A stretch of 64,000 nt of DNA from Flavobacterium gillisiae (lineage in GTDB: Bacteria; Bacteroidota; Bacteroidia; Flavobacteriales; Flavobacteriaceae), in the NCBI RefSeq assembly GCF_900107635.1, contig NZ_FNRD01000002.1, positions 1-64,000 on the forward strand, written 5' to 3'. Numbering within the stretch: the stretch's first letter is position 1; each line of letters begins with the position of its first letter. Under the pieces are notes generated by a model. The model ran no database searches and had not been told where the DNA came from. It was given only the letters and a program-made list of their open reading frames with translations. Positions 40,996 to 51,751 of this stretch are shown in pieces. The translations under genes and the position numbers were made by a program.

Positions 40996-41505
40996 CTACT
41001 GGTTCGTCTTATTGTAACCCGATATAAGTTTATCTTCTATGGGTGCTTTGATTTTAATAACGGCATTCACATTATCATTAGGAACAGTCATCGACAAAAC
41101 ATAATGTTTGATTTTCCATTCACCTCCTATTTTCACCAGTACTCCTGAACCTCTGCATATTTTCATTTGTGTATTTAACAATTCGTCAAACCAAGCCATT
41201 TCTTTCGTCTTATCGAAATAAATATGGCGTTCCAATGCTGTAAAACCCCAAGCCTTCCCTTTATCGAAATAAGGTTTGGCAAAGGCCTGAAAGGCGGGTT
41301 TACCCCAATTCTCAGTCGCATCAGTACCGATAAAAACAGCATCCTCAGTCATCTTTTCAAAATAGGAATCATATTTAGCGTCTGCTGCTGCTTTATGCCA
41401 AGAATCAAGTAACATATTGATTTTACTATCATCAGAAACAATAGTATCTTTAGTTGGTTTACAAGACGCTGCTATTAGAATTAGAACGAAAATGATTTTT
41501 TTCAT
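40996..41505 (-). CDS. DUF4440/SnoaL-like lipoprotein
   Basis: A 169-residue lipoprotein (lipobox AASC near residue 15). The mature part has the NTF2/SnoaL-like cone fold pattern of DUF4440: LDSWHKAAADAKYDSYFEKMTEDAVFIGTDATENW and GSGVLVKIGGEWKIKHYVLSM. Such domains bind small hydrophobic ligands or act as accessory domains. The function is unknown. Monocistronic. Confidence 0.8.
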   Translation of the reverse strand: MKKIIFVLILIAASCKPTKDTIVSDDSKINMLLDSWHKAAADAKYDSYFEKMTEDAVFIGTDATENWGKPAFQAFAKPYFDKGKAWGFTALERHIYFDKTKEMAWFDELLNTQMKICRGSGVLVKIGGEWKIKHYVLSMTVPNDNVNAVIKIKAPIEDKLISGYNKTNQ

Positions 41506-41667
41506 GGAGTAAGAATTTAGATAAAAATATAAAATCTACCGCTATTTGAAAGAAAAAATCAGAAAATAGAATTGAATTGGTCGAAAAACCTTCTTTAAAC
41601 CCTCCTTAATCAATATTAATGACCTACCAAGGACATAATTATTTACCTTTATGTAAATGATTGTACC

Positions 41668-43278
41668 GTGAAAAATTTCATTTTATCGATTGTCGTTGTT
41701 TTATGTGCTTTTTCCTTTGCCGCTTTTTATCATTATAGAAATGAAAACATACCGGCAAATATGATTTCTATTGTCAAAAATTCTCCAAAATCGTCTGTTG
41801 GAAACTCTATAATCCCTATTGACAAGGCTATTCTTAAAGCATTCTTTATAAAATATCCCGATTTCAAAAAATACCAAACCGATGTAAGTGCTTTATATAA
41901 AAACAGAGATTACAGTTCCATTTGGTACGATAAAACAGGGCTTATTGAGTTTGCTGATTTACTGTATTCCAAAGTAAACGAACTAGAAGAGGAAGGCCTG
42001 AAATCTAGCATAGCCTATGCCTCAATAATCGGTGGAATATTCAATTCGAGCACCGCCAATGAACTTTCACAAACTGACACAGAGGTACTATTGACGACAA
42101 TGTATGTGTTTTACGTAAAGAAAGTATTTCATGGGATTGATGTTACTAAAACAACCGAGATCGGGTGGTTCTTACCCCGGAAAAATATTTCATATGAGAA
42201 CCTCTTGGATTCTCTTTTAACAGATCCTGAATTATTAAACAAAAATGAAAAACAGCTATTTGGTCAATATTATAAACTTCGCGAAGTCCTGAAAAAATAT
42301 AGAGCGATAGAACAAAGTGACAACTGGAACCCTATTGACATTGATCCCTCAATAGAATATTACAAAGCGTATGATAGTTCCAAAACTATAGGCCAAATCA
42401 GGCATCGTCTTGCTGTTATGGGAGATTTAAAACAGGATTCTAAAAGCAATATTTATGACGAGGAACTGATGGCAGCTGTTATAAATTTTAAAAAAAGAAA
42501 CGGATACAAAGCCAATAAAATTCTTTCGACCTGGCAAGTTCAACGAATGAATATACCTATAAAGAAATACATCAGTACGATTATGGTAAATATGGAACGT
42601 TGTCGATGGATTGATCCTAAACTCGCAAAGGTCCCCGAATATATAGTTATAAACATTCCGGCTTTTAAACTATTCTATCGGAAAAACGGAAAAAAATTAT
42701 TGGAATCTAATCTATTAGTAGGAAAAGCCATGACCGAGACAGTCGTTTTCAGTGGCTCCATCAGTTCCGTTGTCTTTAGTCCATATTGGATTGTTCCTAG
42801 AAGTATCATCGAAAACGAAATAAAACAGGCTATATTTCAAGACCAAAATTATCTTGAATCTCACGAAATGGAGTGGAATAATGGAAACATCATACAGCGC
42901 CCTGGGGTAAAAAACCCAATGGGATTAGTTAAGTTTATGTTTCCGAATAGTAATGATATTTATTTACACGACACCCCTTATAAAAGTCTATTTGAATTTG
43001 ATTACCGTGCTTTTAGTCATGGTTGTATCAATATGGACAAAGCCAAAGAACTAGCAATATTGATCTTAAAAGACGACCCAAACTGGACTGCAGAACGCAT
43101 AAACGAAGCCATGAAAGGGGAAAAGCAAACAATCTACATGCTTAAAAACAAAATCCCAGTATATATTGGGTACTTTACAGCCTGGGTTAATGATACTGGG
43201 GAAATTAATTTTTATAGCGATCTATACCAAAGAGACGATCGCTTGGCCGCTTTACTGTTTTCTGACGATACAGAGTAA
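41668..43278 (+). CDS. L,D-transpeptidase (YcbB type), paralogue 1
   Basis: A 536-residue protein with an N-terminal hydrophobic export segment (4-22), a ~300-residue scaffold domain, a peptidoglycan-binding-like region (IRHRLAVMGDL), and a C-terminal YkuD catalytic domain (~330-500) with HDTP and SHGCIN near 434-455 (catalytic Cys near 454). It forms 3-3 peptidoglycan cross-links or anchors proteins to the wall. The start is GTG at 41668, as no ATG precedes the signal. Paralogues at 43492 and 47491 carry SHGCIR in place of SHGCIN. Confidence 0.9.
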   Translation: MKNFILSIVVVLCAFSFAAFYHYRNENIPANMISIVKNSPKSSVGNSIIPIDKAILKAFFIKYPDFKKYQTDVSALYKNRDYSSIWYDKTGLIEFADLLYSKVNELEEEGLKSSIAYASIIGGIFNSSTANELSQTDTEVLLTTMYVFYVKKVFHGIDVTKTTEIGWFLPRKNISYENLLDSLLTDPELLNKNEKQLFGQYYKLREVLKKYRAIEQSDNWNPIDIDPSIEYYKAYDSSKTIGQIRHRLAVMGDLKQDSKSNIYDEELMAAVINFKKRNGYKANKILSTWQVQRMNIPIKKYISTIMVNMERCRWIDPKLAKVPEYIVINIPAFKLFYRKNGKKLLESNLLVGKAMTETVVFSGSISSVVFSPYWIVPRSIIENEIKQAIFQDQNYLESHEMEWNNGNIIQRPGVKNPMGLVKFMFPNSNDIYLHDTPYKSLFEFDYRAFSHGCINMDKAKELAILILKDDPNWTAERINEAMKGEKQTIYMLKNKIPVYIGYFTAWVNDTGEINFYSDLYQRDDRLAALLFSDDTE

Positions 43279-43491
43279 GACTGCTTCTACATGTAAAAGA
43301 TATCGAGACTATTATTTAACATATGATTAAAACAGTGCCGTTCAACTTAAGTTGCTGAAAACTATACAAATACCACCTCGCTACTTTTATTGAAGTTACT
43401 AAATTACCTTGCCAAAAGCAACTGGCTGTAATCATATAAAATTTTAATGTATTTTAGCATTAGTTTCAAAAGAAAGCATAAGCCCCCTATT
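43279..43491. other. Gene-free spacer between two L,D-transpeptidase genes
   Basis: About 210 bases, AT-rich, with no hairpin or clear promoter. The in-frame ATG at 43447 belongs to an upstream extension of the next gene that lacks a signal-like sequence. Confidence 0.5.
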
Positions 43492-45060
43492 ATGAGAAAG
43501 TTATTTTTATCAATCGCATTTGTTTGCTTCGTGCTTTTACTTACGACAGTATCCTGCAAAAAGAAAGACACTGTCGTGGATGTTATTCCAGACCAAATCG
43601 AAACTTCTTTTGACAGCACACTGGTACAAACTTTCTTTACCGATCATCCAAAGCTAAAAAAATATCAATCTGATGTGGAGGAATTATACCGCAAACATAA
43701 ATTCCATTATGTATGGTATGACCACAACGGAGTAAATGAATTTGCTAATTTATTACATAACAAACTTAACAACCTCAGGGAAGAAGGAGTCCAGGAGGCC
43801 GTCCCTTATAAAGAAAAACTAGATGCAGTTTTCGAAAGTTTTGATGGAAATCAGAAACCAAATATTGAAACCGAGCTGCTAAATTCAGCGCTCTATTTTT
43901 TTTATGCTGACAATGTATATCATGGCTTAGATGCTAAGAAGTCTGTCGAAATGGAATGGTATCTCCCAAGAAAAAAACAATCGTATGGTAATTATCTCGA
44001 TTCTCTTTTAATTGACCCATCCTTAATAAACAAGGATGAAAAAACGGTTTTAAGTCAATATTTTTTACTAAAAAACATCCTAAAAGAATACCGCCAAATA
44101 GAACAAAAAGGAGGTTGGAAGACCATAACTATCGATAATAATGCGAAGTCCTTTGACCTTGGTGACAGCACGACTACAATTGCACAAATAAGACAACGAT
44201 TATTCATCACAGGAGATTTATCTAAAGATTCTAAAAGCGCCATATATGATAAAGAAATGGCTACAGGAGTATTAAAATACAAAAGCAGAAGCGGTAGTAA
44301 AGCCAATACTAAAATTCTTCCCGCAAATATAAAAGACATGAATATCCCTATTGGGAAGCGCATAAAAACACTAATTGTCAATATGGAACGCTGCCGATGG
44401 ATTTCAAGTGATATCACTAAAGCAAAAGAACTGATTGCAATTAATATTCCTGCTTATCAATTAACGTATTTCAGAAACGGCGTGCCCGAATTAAGATCTA
44501 ATGTTGTAGTGGGAAAAGTGATGAATCAAACCGTCATTTTCAGCGCACCTATGAAATCTATTGTATTTAGTCCTTATTGGAATGTACCAAAGAGCATCCT
44601 GCAAAAAGAAATTCTTCCCGGTATTGAAAAAAACGAAAACTATTTAGAGGAACACGATATGGAGTGGCACGGTGATTACGTACGACAAAGACCTGGACCT
44701 AAAAACTCATTAGGCCTAATAAAGTTTTTGTTTCCTAATTCGAATGCTATTTACTTACATGACACTCCTGCAAAAAGTCTATTCAACAGAGAAGACAGAG
44801 CCTTCAGCCACGGTTGTATCCGAGTAGAAAAACCCATCGAATTAGCGACTCTTATCTTGAAAGAGGATAAAAAATGGGATAAGCAAAAGATTATAGAGGC
44901 CATGAACAGCGGAGAAGAAAAATGGTATACACTTAAAAATAAAATTCCGGTTTACATTGGCTATTTTACCGCTTGGGTAGATGACAAGGGAGAAATACAT
45001 TTTTATGAAGACATTTATAATAGGGATGACGAATTAGCAGCATTGCTATTTATAAAATAG
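43492..45060 (+). CDS. L,D-transpeptidase (YcbB type), paralogue 2
   Basis: A 522-residue lipoprotein version (signal ends VSCKK, lipobox Cys near residue 22). The layout is the same as in its neighbours: scaffold domain, peptidoglycan-binding-like part, and YkuD domain with HDTP, SHGCIR (Cys near residue 441) and GWSAxx-like segments. The N-terminus of the open frame at 43447 would add 15 residues before the signal, so the start at 43492 is chosen. Outer-membrane or inner-membrane anchoring through the lipid would place catalysis at the cell wall. Similar in length and pattern to paralogues 1 and 3. Confidence 0.9.
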   Translation: MRKLFLSIAFVCFVLLLTTVSCKKKDTVVDVIPDQIETSFDSTLVQTFFTDHPKLKKYQSDVEELYRKHKFHYVWYDHNGVNEFANLLHNKLNNLREEGVQEAVPYKEKLDAVFESFDGNQKPNIETELLNSALYFFYADNVYHGLDAKKSVEMEWYLPRKKQSYGNYLDSLLIDPSLINKDEKTVLSQYFLLKNILKEYRQIEQKGGWKTITIDNNAKSFDLGDSTTTIAQIRQRLFITGDLSKDSKSAIYDKEMATGVLKYKSRSGSKANTKILPANIKDMNIPIGKRIKTLIVNMERCRWISSDITKAKELIAINIPAYQLTYFRNGVPELRSNVVVGKVMNQTVIFSAPMKSIVFSPYWNVPKSILQKEILPGIEKNENYLEEHDMEWHGDYVRQRPGPKNSLGLIKFLFPNSNAIYLHDTPAKSLFNREDRAFSHGCIRVEKPIELATLILKEDKKWDKQKIIEAMNSGEEKWYTLKNKIPVYIGYFTAWVDDKGEIHFYEDIYNRDDELAALLFIK

Positions 45061-45143
45061 ATTTTTTGAAATGTCCACTTAAAACAATCAAAACTCAAAT
45101 ATCTTATTCTCAGTTATTTAATCCTATCATGATGATTTTTAAT

Positions 45144-45151
45144 TATATTTG
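45144..45151 (+). promoter_or_regulatory. -7 box of the M13 peptidase gene
   Basis: TATATTTG, 21 bases before the start codon. No TTG at the standard distance. Confidence 0.4.
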
Positions 45152-45172
45152 ATACTGTAAAAAATAACAATT

Positions 45173-47215
45173 ATGAAAATCAAACTCTCCTCTTTTAAAA
45201 TTGCTTTACTAGTACTTTCTATTCTGATTCTTGGTGCCTGCAATAAAATTAAGTCAGATGAAAAACTAGCATCAGGTTTGATGCTAAAAAATATGGATAC
45301 CCTCATAAGGCCAGGTGATAATTTTGATGCTTATGTTAACGGAACTTGGCAACGCAATACTGCAATCCCAGCCGACAAACCTTCCTATGGCGCTGGTTAT
45401 ATGGTCTATGACAAATCACAGGAAGATGTTAAAGCCATTATCGAAACCGCCGCTAAAAGTGATTTTGCAGCTGGATCTGATGAGCAAAAAATTGGTAATT
45501 TCTATGGATCTTTCATGGATTCCGTCGCTAGGAATAAGATAGGAATTGCGCCACTATTACCCGAATTTAAGAAAATTGATTCCATTTCCAATTATTCTGA
45601 TTTAGCAAAATATTTTGGCCGTGCGAACCAATCTGCAAATAACAGTCCTTTCTCAATAGGGGTTATGGAAGATTTAAAAGATCCTACTACCTACATGCTG
45701 TACGGTTGGCAAGGTGGTCTTGGGCTTCCAGATCGAGAATATTATTTCCTTGAAGACCCTAAATCAAAAGAAATTCGTAAAAAGTATATGACTCATATCG
45801 AAAACATGCTTCAGTTAGGTGGTATTGAAAACTCGGCTGCGCTAGCCACAAAAATCATGACTTTAGAAACTTCTTTGGCTTCAAAGCACATGAAAAAAGA
45901 GCAAACTCGCGATATGATGAAGCTGTACAACAAATACGCGATCAAAGATTTAAAACAACTCATGCCTGATTTTGACTGGGCTTCCTTGCTAACTTCTGCG
46001 GGAATAAAAAACCAAAAAAATATTGTCATCCCTCAAGTAGAATATATTAAAGCGCTTAATGATATCATAAAAACAACTCCGCTAGCCACTTGGAAAGCCT
46101 ACTTCAAATGGAGTGTCGTCCATGGAGCGGCAACGTCTTTAAATACTGCTTTATCAAATGAAAATTTCAATTTTTATGGAAAAACACTTAGCGGAACTGA
46201 AAAACAAAGGCCACTTTGGAGAAGAGGAGTTGAAACAGTGAATAAAAATCTTGGCGAAATTGTGGGTAAGGTGTATGTTGAAAAACACTTCTCCCCAGAA
46301 GCCAAAGAAAAAGTTAGCCTCTTGGTTAAAAACTTAGTTAAAGCTTATGAAGAAAGCATCAAAAAACTGGATTGGATGAGTCCTGAGACAAAAAAGCAAG
46401 CCTTAGATAAGGTATCCAAATTCACCGTTAAAATTGGCTATCCTGACAAATGGCGAGACTACTCGTCTTTAAAAATTAGTAAAAACGACTATTTTGGAAA
46501 CCAACAAAGAGCTACTGCTTTTGAATACAATCGACAACTGAATAAACTAGGAAAAACTGTTGACCGTACCGAATGGGGTATGACACCGCAAACTGTAAAT
46601 GCCTATTACAATCCACCTTTAAACGAAATTGTATTCCCTGCAGCTATTTTACAGCCCCCTTTTTATGATCCTAATGTAGAAGATGCGGTAAACTATGGCG
46701 GAATTGGAGCGGTAATTGGTCATGAGATCGGTCATGGCTTTGACGATCAAGGAAGCACTTTTGATGGTGATGGAGTGATGCGCAATTGGTGGACTCCAAA
46801 AGACTTAGCAGCCTTCAAACAAAAAACGGGAGCATTAGTAGCCCAATATAGTGCACTTAAAGTATTTCCTGACCTAAATGTTAATGGAGAATTTACTCAA
46901 GGAGAAAATATTGGTGATCTGGGTGGCTTATCTATCGCCTTAAAAGCGTACAAAATGAGTCTCAATGGAAAAGAATCTCCTGTTTTGGATGGTTTTACTG
47001 GAGAACAAAGAATATTTCTTAGTTGGGGACAAGTTTGGCTAGATAAAGCGCGTGAAGATGATTTACGTGCACAAGTAGCTAATGACCCACATTCACCAGC
47101 AAAATTCAGAATAAATGGTGTTGTCCGCAATATTCCTGAGTTTTATACAGCTTTTAATATAAAACCTACTGATTCCCTATATTTAGCTCCAAATAAAAGA
47201 GTTAAAATTTGGTAA
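45173..47215 (+). CDS. M13-family metallopeptidase lipoprotein (neprilysin-like)
   Basis: A 680-residue lipoprotein (lipobox LGAC near residue 24). The catalytic zinc site HEIGH is near residues 516-520 in AVIGHEIGHGFDDQGSTFDG, with the third ligand in ENIGDLGG and the substrate-binding NAYYNPPLNEIVFPA before it. M13 enzymes cut short peptides, here outside the inner membrane, and bacterial members are linked to nutrient peptide use or envelope turnover. The gene lies between two L,D-transpeptidase paralogues, which raises the question of a shared wall-related role. Confidence 0.95.
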   Translation: MKIKLSSFKIALLVLSILILGACNKIKSDEKLASGLMLKNMDTLIRPGDNFDAYVNGTWQRNTAIPADKPSYGAGYMVYDKSQEDVKAIIETAAKSDFAAGSDEQKIGNFYGSFMDSVARNKIGIAPLLPEFKKIDSISNYSDLAKYFGRANQSANNSPFSIGVMEDLKDPTTYMLYGWQGGLGLPDREYYFLEDPKSKEIRKKYMTHIENMLQLGGIENSAALATKIMTLETSLASKHMKKEQTRDMMKLYNKYAIKDLKQLMPDFDWASLLTSAGIKNQKNIVIPQVEYIKALNDIIKTTPLATWKAYFKWSVVHGAATSLNTALSNENFNFYGKTLSGTEKQRPLWRRGVETVNKNLGEIVGKVYVEKHFSPEAKEKVSLLVKNLVKAYEESIKKLDWMSPETKKQALDKVSKFTVKIGYPDKWRDYSSLKISKNDYFGNQQRATAFEYNRQLNKLGKTVDRTEWGMTPQTVNAYYNPPLNEIVFPAAILQPPFYDPNVEDAVNYGGIGAVIGHEIGHGFDDQGSTFDGDGVMRNWWTPKDLAAFKQKTGALVAQYSALKVFPDLNVNGEFTQGENIGDLGGLSIALKAYKMSLNGKESPVLDGFTGEQRIFLSWGQVWLDKAREDDLRAQVANDPHSPAKFRINGVVRNIPEFYTAFNIKPTDSLYLAPNKRVKIW

Positions 47216-47259
47216 TTGAATAAAAAAAATAGCACTTTAGACTAATATTCTAACATCAT

Positions 47260-47295
47260 AAATACCTCTTGCATCAAGCAGGAGGTATTTTTTTT
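47260..47295 (+). terminator. Terminator of the M13 peptidase gene
   Basis: Stem AAATACCTC (47260-47268) / GAGGTATTT (47282-47290), extended by a few pairs in the loop, followed by T runs to 47295. Confidence 0.85.
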
Positions 47296-47490
47296 AACAC
47301 AAAAGCAACAGTGAAAATTTAAAATAGAGAGCGTGTAAACAAATACCTTACAAATTTATTTTGTCCTTTTGATTTTAAAACGACTGAGGTTAGGTATAAC
47401 TATTTTAGGTTTTCAGTAAAGATTATAACAATTCAACACTTCTAAAATCTCTTCGTTTTTTTGTATATTTATAATTATAAATTAATTGAC

Positions 47491-49089
47491 ATGAAACGCA
47501 TACTTGTCATTTCTATTTTTCTACTAAACTGCTTGCTAATAGTGGGATTTTCAACTACGGCAAAAGCAAGTAGTCTTTCGACTATTTGTGCTGCTCTCGA
47601 TTACCAAAAAATTCCTTCCTTTCCCCCGATTCCTTTTGACAGTACTTTAGTAGCTCCTTTTTTTGATAAATACCCAAAGTTCAAATACCTAAAACCAGAA
47701 GTTATCCAACTCTACAGAAAACACAATTACGAGTTCCTTTGGTATGACAGCAACGGCATAAATGAGTTTGCTTCTTTGTTATACAACAAAGTCAATAATT
47801 TAGAGCAGGAAGGAATAAAAACTCGTGTGCCTTATGCGGAGAAATTACAAACCATTTTTCAGGACCTAGAAAATATGGAAAAGTCAGATGTAGAAGTTGA
47901 ATTGCTGATGTCTTCTCTTTATTTTTTTTATGCTAATCGTGTATTCAAGGGATTAGATGCAAAACAAACTGTAGAACTGGGTTGGTACCTTCCTCGAAAA
48001 AAACAATCGTATGTGAATCGACTAGACTCTTTACTCCAAGATCCGAGCCTGATTAACAAACAACTTAAAGACCTTCCCGGTCAATACTATCTTTTAAAAG
48101 ATGTACTTCAAAATTACCGCGACATTGAAAAAAATGGAGGCTGGGATCCAATTGTCTTTCCAAAAACAATAAAATCGCTGAAACCTGGAGATACTTCTGA
48201 TGTTATCTTACAAGTTAGAAAACGCTTGTTTATCACCCGAGACTTAAAAATTGATTCTCAAAAAAACATATTTGACAATGAGCTATTAGCAGGTATCATA
48301 AAATACAAAGAGCGTAATGCATTCACGACCGATTCCTTATTGTTGCCCAAACATATCAGCAGTATGAATATTAACGTTCACGAGCGTATAAAGACTCTTA
48401 TGGTTAACATGGAGCGCTCGAGATGGATTTCCCTCGGTTTGACAAAAACGGAACAATCGATAGTGGTCAATATACCTTCTTTTACCCTTACCTATTTTAA
48501 AGAAGGTAAGCCTGTACTCGTCTCGAAAGTGGTCGTGGGAAAATCCATGAATAAAACAGCCGTTTTTAGCGGTCAAATGAACCAAATTGTATTTAGTCCG
48601 TACTGGAATATTCCCCCAAGTATTTTAAGAAAAGAAATTTTGCCAGCTATTGCCAAAAACAGCAACTATCTGGCCAAACACGATATGGAATGGGTTGGAA
48701 ACCGCGTGCGACAAAGGCCGGGAGAACAAAATGCATTGGGTAAAGTGAAATTTGTTTTTCCAAACTCTCATATTATTTATATGCATGACACCCCATCAAA
48801 AACGCTATTTGACAAGGAACAAAGGGCATTTAGCCATGGTTGCATTAGAGTAGCGCGTCCAAGAGATTTAGCAATCGAAGTTTTAGAAGGTGATACCAAT
48901 TGGACTGTAGAAAAAATAGATGCAGCCATGAATCGAGAAGTCGAGAAAACTTATAATCTAAAAACTCGAATACCCGTATATATAGGTTATTTTACCGCCT
49001 GGGTCGATCGCGAGGGGCAAATCTATTTTTATGAAGATATCTACGGACATGACGAGCGCTTGTCTAAAATATTGCTTTCCGATTTATAA
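47491..49089 (+). CDS. L,D-transpeptidase (YcbB type), paralogue 3
   Basis: A 532-residue exported protein with a cleavable signal (MKRILVISIFLLNCLLIVGF, cleavage near Ala-Lys-Ala). Same domain order as its two neighbours: scaffold, peptidoglycan-binding-like segment, and YkuD domain with HDTP and SHGCIRV (Cys near residue 450). The start at 47491 removes a 10-residue in-frame extension that does not form a signal. It ends before a perfect 14-bp terminator and the dispersed repeat at 49186-49268. Confidence 0.9.
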   Translation: MKRILVISIFLLNCLLIVGFSTTAKASSLSTICAALDYQKIPSFPPIPFDSTLVAPFFDKYPKFKYLKPEVIQLYRKHNYEFLWYDSNGINEFASLLYNKVNNLEQEGIKTRVPYAEKLQTIFQDLENMEKSDVEVELLMSSLYFFYANRVFKGLDAKQTVELGWYLPRKKQSYVNRLDSLLQDPSLINKQLKDLPGQYYLLKDVLQNYRDIEKNGGWDPIVFPKTIKSLKPGDTSDVILQVRKRLFITRDLKIDSQKNIFDNELLAGIIKYKERNAFTTDSLLLPKHISSMNINVHERIKTLMVNMERSRWISLGLTKTEQSIVVNIPSFTLTYFKEGKPVLVSKVVVGKSMNKTAVFSGQMNQIVFSPYWNIPPSILRKEILPAIAKNSNYLAKHDMEWVGNRVRQRPGEQNALGKVKFVFPNSHIIYMHDTPSKTLFDKEQRAFSHGCIRVARPRDLAIEVLEGDTNWTVEKIDAAMNREVEKTYNLKTRIPVYIGYFTAWVDREGQIYFYEDIYGHDERLSKILLSDL

Positions 49090-49121
49090 AAAAAACGAAT
49101 TCAGTTATAGTTAGTGCAAAT

Positions 49122-49153
49122 ACAAAACGCCAATCTCTCGATTGGCGTTTTGT
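49122..49153 (+). terminator. Terminator of L,D-transpeptidase 3
   Basis: A perfect 14-bp stem ACAAAACGCCAATC (49122-49135) / GATTGGCGTTTTGT (49140-49153) with loop TCTC, 33 bases after the stop codon. Confidence 0.9.
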
Positions 49154-49185
49154 GTATAAAAAAAACTTATTGTGTATCTATGCCC

Positions 49186-49268
49186 TAGCCCTGATTGAAG
49201 CGGCATCCTCTTGTTTTCTCGTTTTTACGAGACAACAAGAGATACAGCGAAAAGCAGGAAATAGCTCC
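49186..49268 (+). repeat. Dyad intergenic repeat, copy c
   Basis: Starts TAGCCCTGATTGAAGCGGCA, has a hairpin (CTCTTGTT...AACAAGAG, 49208-49241) and ends GATACAGCGAAAAGCAGGA. It is the closest match to copy b at 3423-3500, and follows a strong terminator. Confidence 0.65.
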
Positions 49269-49282
49269 AAATAAAATCTAAA

Positions 49283-51400
49283 TTATTTCGATTTTGGCAA
49301 TGCTTTGAAACCCATATTATAAAGCGTAAATGCCTGGATATCTACATTCTCCTGAATGGTTGCCGCCACTGATTTTCCTGCACCATGACCTGCTTTTACA
49401 TCAATTCGGATTAATGTTGGGTTCGTTCCTGTTTGTTTTTCCTGTAACTCCGCTGCAAATTTAAAGCTATGCGCCGGAACTACTCTATCATCGTGATCCC
49501 CTGTGGTTACCATAGTTGCGGGATAATGTGTTCCCGATTTTACGTTGTGTACTGGAGAATATCCTTTGATATATTCAAACATTTCTTTGCTGTCTTGCGC
49601 GGTTCCATAATCATAAGCCCAACCTGCACCTGCGGTAAAAGTATGGTAACGCAACATGTCCATCACTCCCACTGCCGGCAAAGCGACTTTCATCAATTCT
49701 GGACGCTGTGTCATCGTTGCCCCTACTAGTAAACCACCATTTGACCCACCACGAATGGCAAGAAAATCTGAGGAAGTATATTTTTGAGCAATCAGGTATT
49801 CGGCCGCTGCGATGAAATCATCAAATACATTTTGTTTTTGCATTTTAGTTCCTGCGTCATGCCATTTTTTCCCATATTCACCACCACCTCTTAAACTTGG
49901 CACGGCATAAACGCCTCCATTTTCCATCCACACCGCATTAGCAATGCTAAAAGCTGGAGTTAGACTCACGTTAAAACCTCCATAACCATAAAGCATAGTT
50001 GGGTTTTTACCGTTTAATTTTAATCCTTTTTTATAAGTAATGATCATTGGGATTTTAGTACCGTCTTTGGAAGTATAAAAAACCTGTTTGGATTCAAAAT
50101 CATCGCTTTTAAAGTCTACTTTTGGCTGTGCATAAACCCCTGATTTTCCTGCTTTCGGTTCAAAAGAGTAAATCGTTCCCGGCGTAGTATAATTAGTAAA
50201 AGAATAATATAAAACTTTCTCTTTCTTCTTTCCTCCAAAACCTCCTGCTGTTCCTACAGCCGGCAATTGAATTTCACGAACTAGTTTCCCATTATAATCA
50301 TATTGTTTAACCACCGAAACGGCATCTTTCATATAATTAGCAAAGAAAAAACCTGCTCCTGTCGAAGGTGACAATACATTCTCAGTCTCAGGAATAAAAT
50401 CAACCCAGTTTACTGGCGACGGATTAGCTGCATCCACGGTTATAATACGTTTGTTGGGTGCATTTAAGTCGGTTTCTATAAACAATTTAGTTCCATCACT
50501 ATCAATAATATTGTTATCACTGTTGAAATTATCCACAATGGTAACTATAGGACTATTTTCTACCGTTAAATCTTTGATGTACAATTCATTTCCATAGGTA
50601 GAATTAGCTGCCGAAATCACTAAATAGCGATCATCCTCAGTAACATAACCTCCTACATACCTACGCTTTTGGTCTGCGCCAAAGATAACTTGGTCTTCTT
50701 TTTGAGCAGTTCCTAGTTTATGAAAATACAATTTATGTTGGTCTGTTTTAGCAGATAATTCACTTCCTTTTGGTTTCTCGTAACTAGAATAATAAAACCC
50801 TTCGTTTCCTCTCCAAGACAATCCACTGAATTTGACATCAATCAAGGTGTCTTCGATTATTTTTTTAGACAATGCATCCATAATAATCACTTTTCGCCAG
50901 TCGCTTCCTCCTTCTGAAATAGCATAGGCTACTGTTGCGCCATCTTTTGAAAAATCAATTCCTCCTAGTGAGGTTGTTCCGTCTTTAGAAAAAGTATTAG
51001 GATCTAAGAAAACTTCTTCTTTTCCAGCAGCATCTTTTCTATACATTACCGATTGATTTTGCAATCCGTTGTTTTTAGAATAATAGGTAAAGTTTCCTTC
51101 TTTCGAGGGTGAGCCTATTTTTTCGTAATTCCACAATTTCTCCATGCGGTTTTTAAGTGCATCACGAAAAGGGATTTGGTTCAAGTAACCATAAGTCACT
51201 TCGTTTTCTGCCTTAACCCAAGCAGCAGTTTCTGCAGAACGATCGTCCTCTAACCAACGATACGGGTCAGCTACTTTGACGTCAAAATATTGATCTGCCG
51301 TTTCTCCTTTTTTGGTTTCTGGGTAGTGAATTGGTTTTTGGTTCTGTCCAAAAGAAGCTATTGTGGGTAATACAGCCATTATTAGAATTAGTTTTTTCAT
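49283..51400 (-). CDS. Prolyl oligopeptidase (family S9)
   Basis: A 705-residue exported peptidase (signal 1-19, ending ASFGQ). It has an N-terminal beta-propeller (~80-420) and a C-terminal alpha/beta-hydrolase. The nucleophile Ser is in GGSNGG near residue 553, Asp in the TGDHDDRV segment near 636, and His in KAGHGAGK near 670. It cleaves after proline in short peptides, probably in the periplasm. Monocistronic, with only a -7-like TATTTTTG before it at 51422-51429. Prolyl endopeptidase and acylaminoacyl-peptidase relatives share these features, so exact specificity is open. Confidence 0.93.
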   Translation of the reverse strand: MKKLILIMAVLPTIASFGQNQKPIHYPETKKGETADQYFDVKVADPYRWLEDDRSAETAAWVKAENEVTYGYLNQIPFRDALKNRMEKLWNYEKIGSPSKEGNFTYYSKNNGLQNQSVMYRKDAAGKEEVFLDPNTFSKDGTTSLGGIDFSKDGATVAYAISEGGSDWRKVIIMDALSKKIIEDTLIDVKFSGLSWRGNEGFYYSSYEKPKGSELSAKTDQHKLYFHKLGTAQKEDQVIFGADQKRRYVGGYVTEDDRYLVISAANSTYGNELYIKDLTVENSPIVTIVDNFNSDNNIIDSDGTKLFIETDLNAPNKRIITVDAANPSPVNWVDFIPETENVLSPSTGAGFFFANYMKDAVSVVKQYDYNGKLVREIQLPAVGTAGGFGGKKKEKVLYYSFTNYTTPGTIYSFEPKAGKSGVYAQPKVDFKSDDFESKQVFYTSKDGTKIPMIITYKKGLKLNGKNPTMLYGYGGFNVSLTPAFSIANAVWMENGGVYAVPSLRGGGEYGKKWHDAGTKMQKQNVFDDFIAAAEYLIAQKYTSSDFLAIRGGSNGGLLVGATMTQRPELMKVALPAVGVMDMLRYHTFTAGAGWAYDYGTAQDSKEMFEYIKGYSPVHNVKSGTHYPATMVTTGDHDDRVVPAHSFKFAAELQEKQTGTNPTLIRIDVKAGHGAGKSVAATIQENVDIQAFTLYNMGFKALPKSK

Positions 51401-51511
51401 TACTATTTTTTAATTGGTTAACAAAAATAAGGAAAATCCCTGGCTTCCTTGTAGTAAGAAAAGCGTTAGTAGGGTTAGTCGTTAAAAGTTGTGCTTTGTT
51501 ACTCGGTTATG

Positions 51512-51747
51512 GTAAAAATTGTTACGCAGAGCTGCACAGAGGTCACACAGAGAGTCGCAAAAATTTTCTTTATTAGATTGCGAATGAAGGTTGTTACACA
51601 GAAACGCTTAGAGGCTACGAAGAGAAACTCAAAATTTTTTTACCATTAAGAAATTAAGGGAAATTAACAAAAACCTAGCGAATCTCTGTGTCAACTTTGT
51701 AGCTCTTTGCATAACAAAAAATTACTCAGAGATGTACAAAGTTCTTT
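51512..51747. repeat. CTCTGTG-type dispersed repeats, cluster 2
   Basis: Several partly inverted units: GTTACGCAGAGCTGCACAGA, GTTACACAGAAACGCTTAGA, CTCTGTGTCAACTTTGTAGC and ATTACTCAGAGATGTACAAAG. It fills the gene-free stretch between the prolyl oligopeptidase start and the end of the cry-DASH gene. No coding region is supported. Confidence 0.65.
51642..51668. repeat. ACCATTAAG-type repeat, copy 2
   Basis: ACCATTAAGAAATTAAGGG, then AAATTAAC, the same as at 57281-57308. It lies inside the cluster of CTCTGTG-type repeats. Confidence 0.55.
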
Positions 51748-51751
51748 TTAA

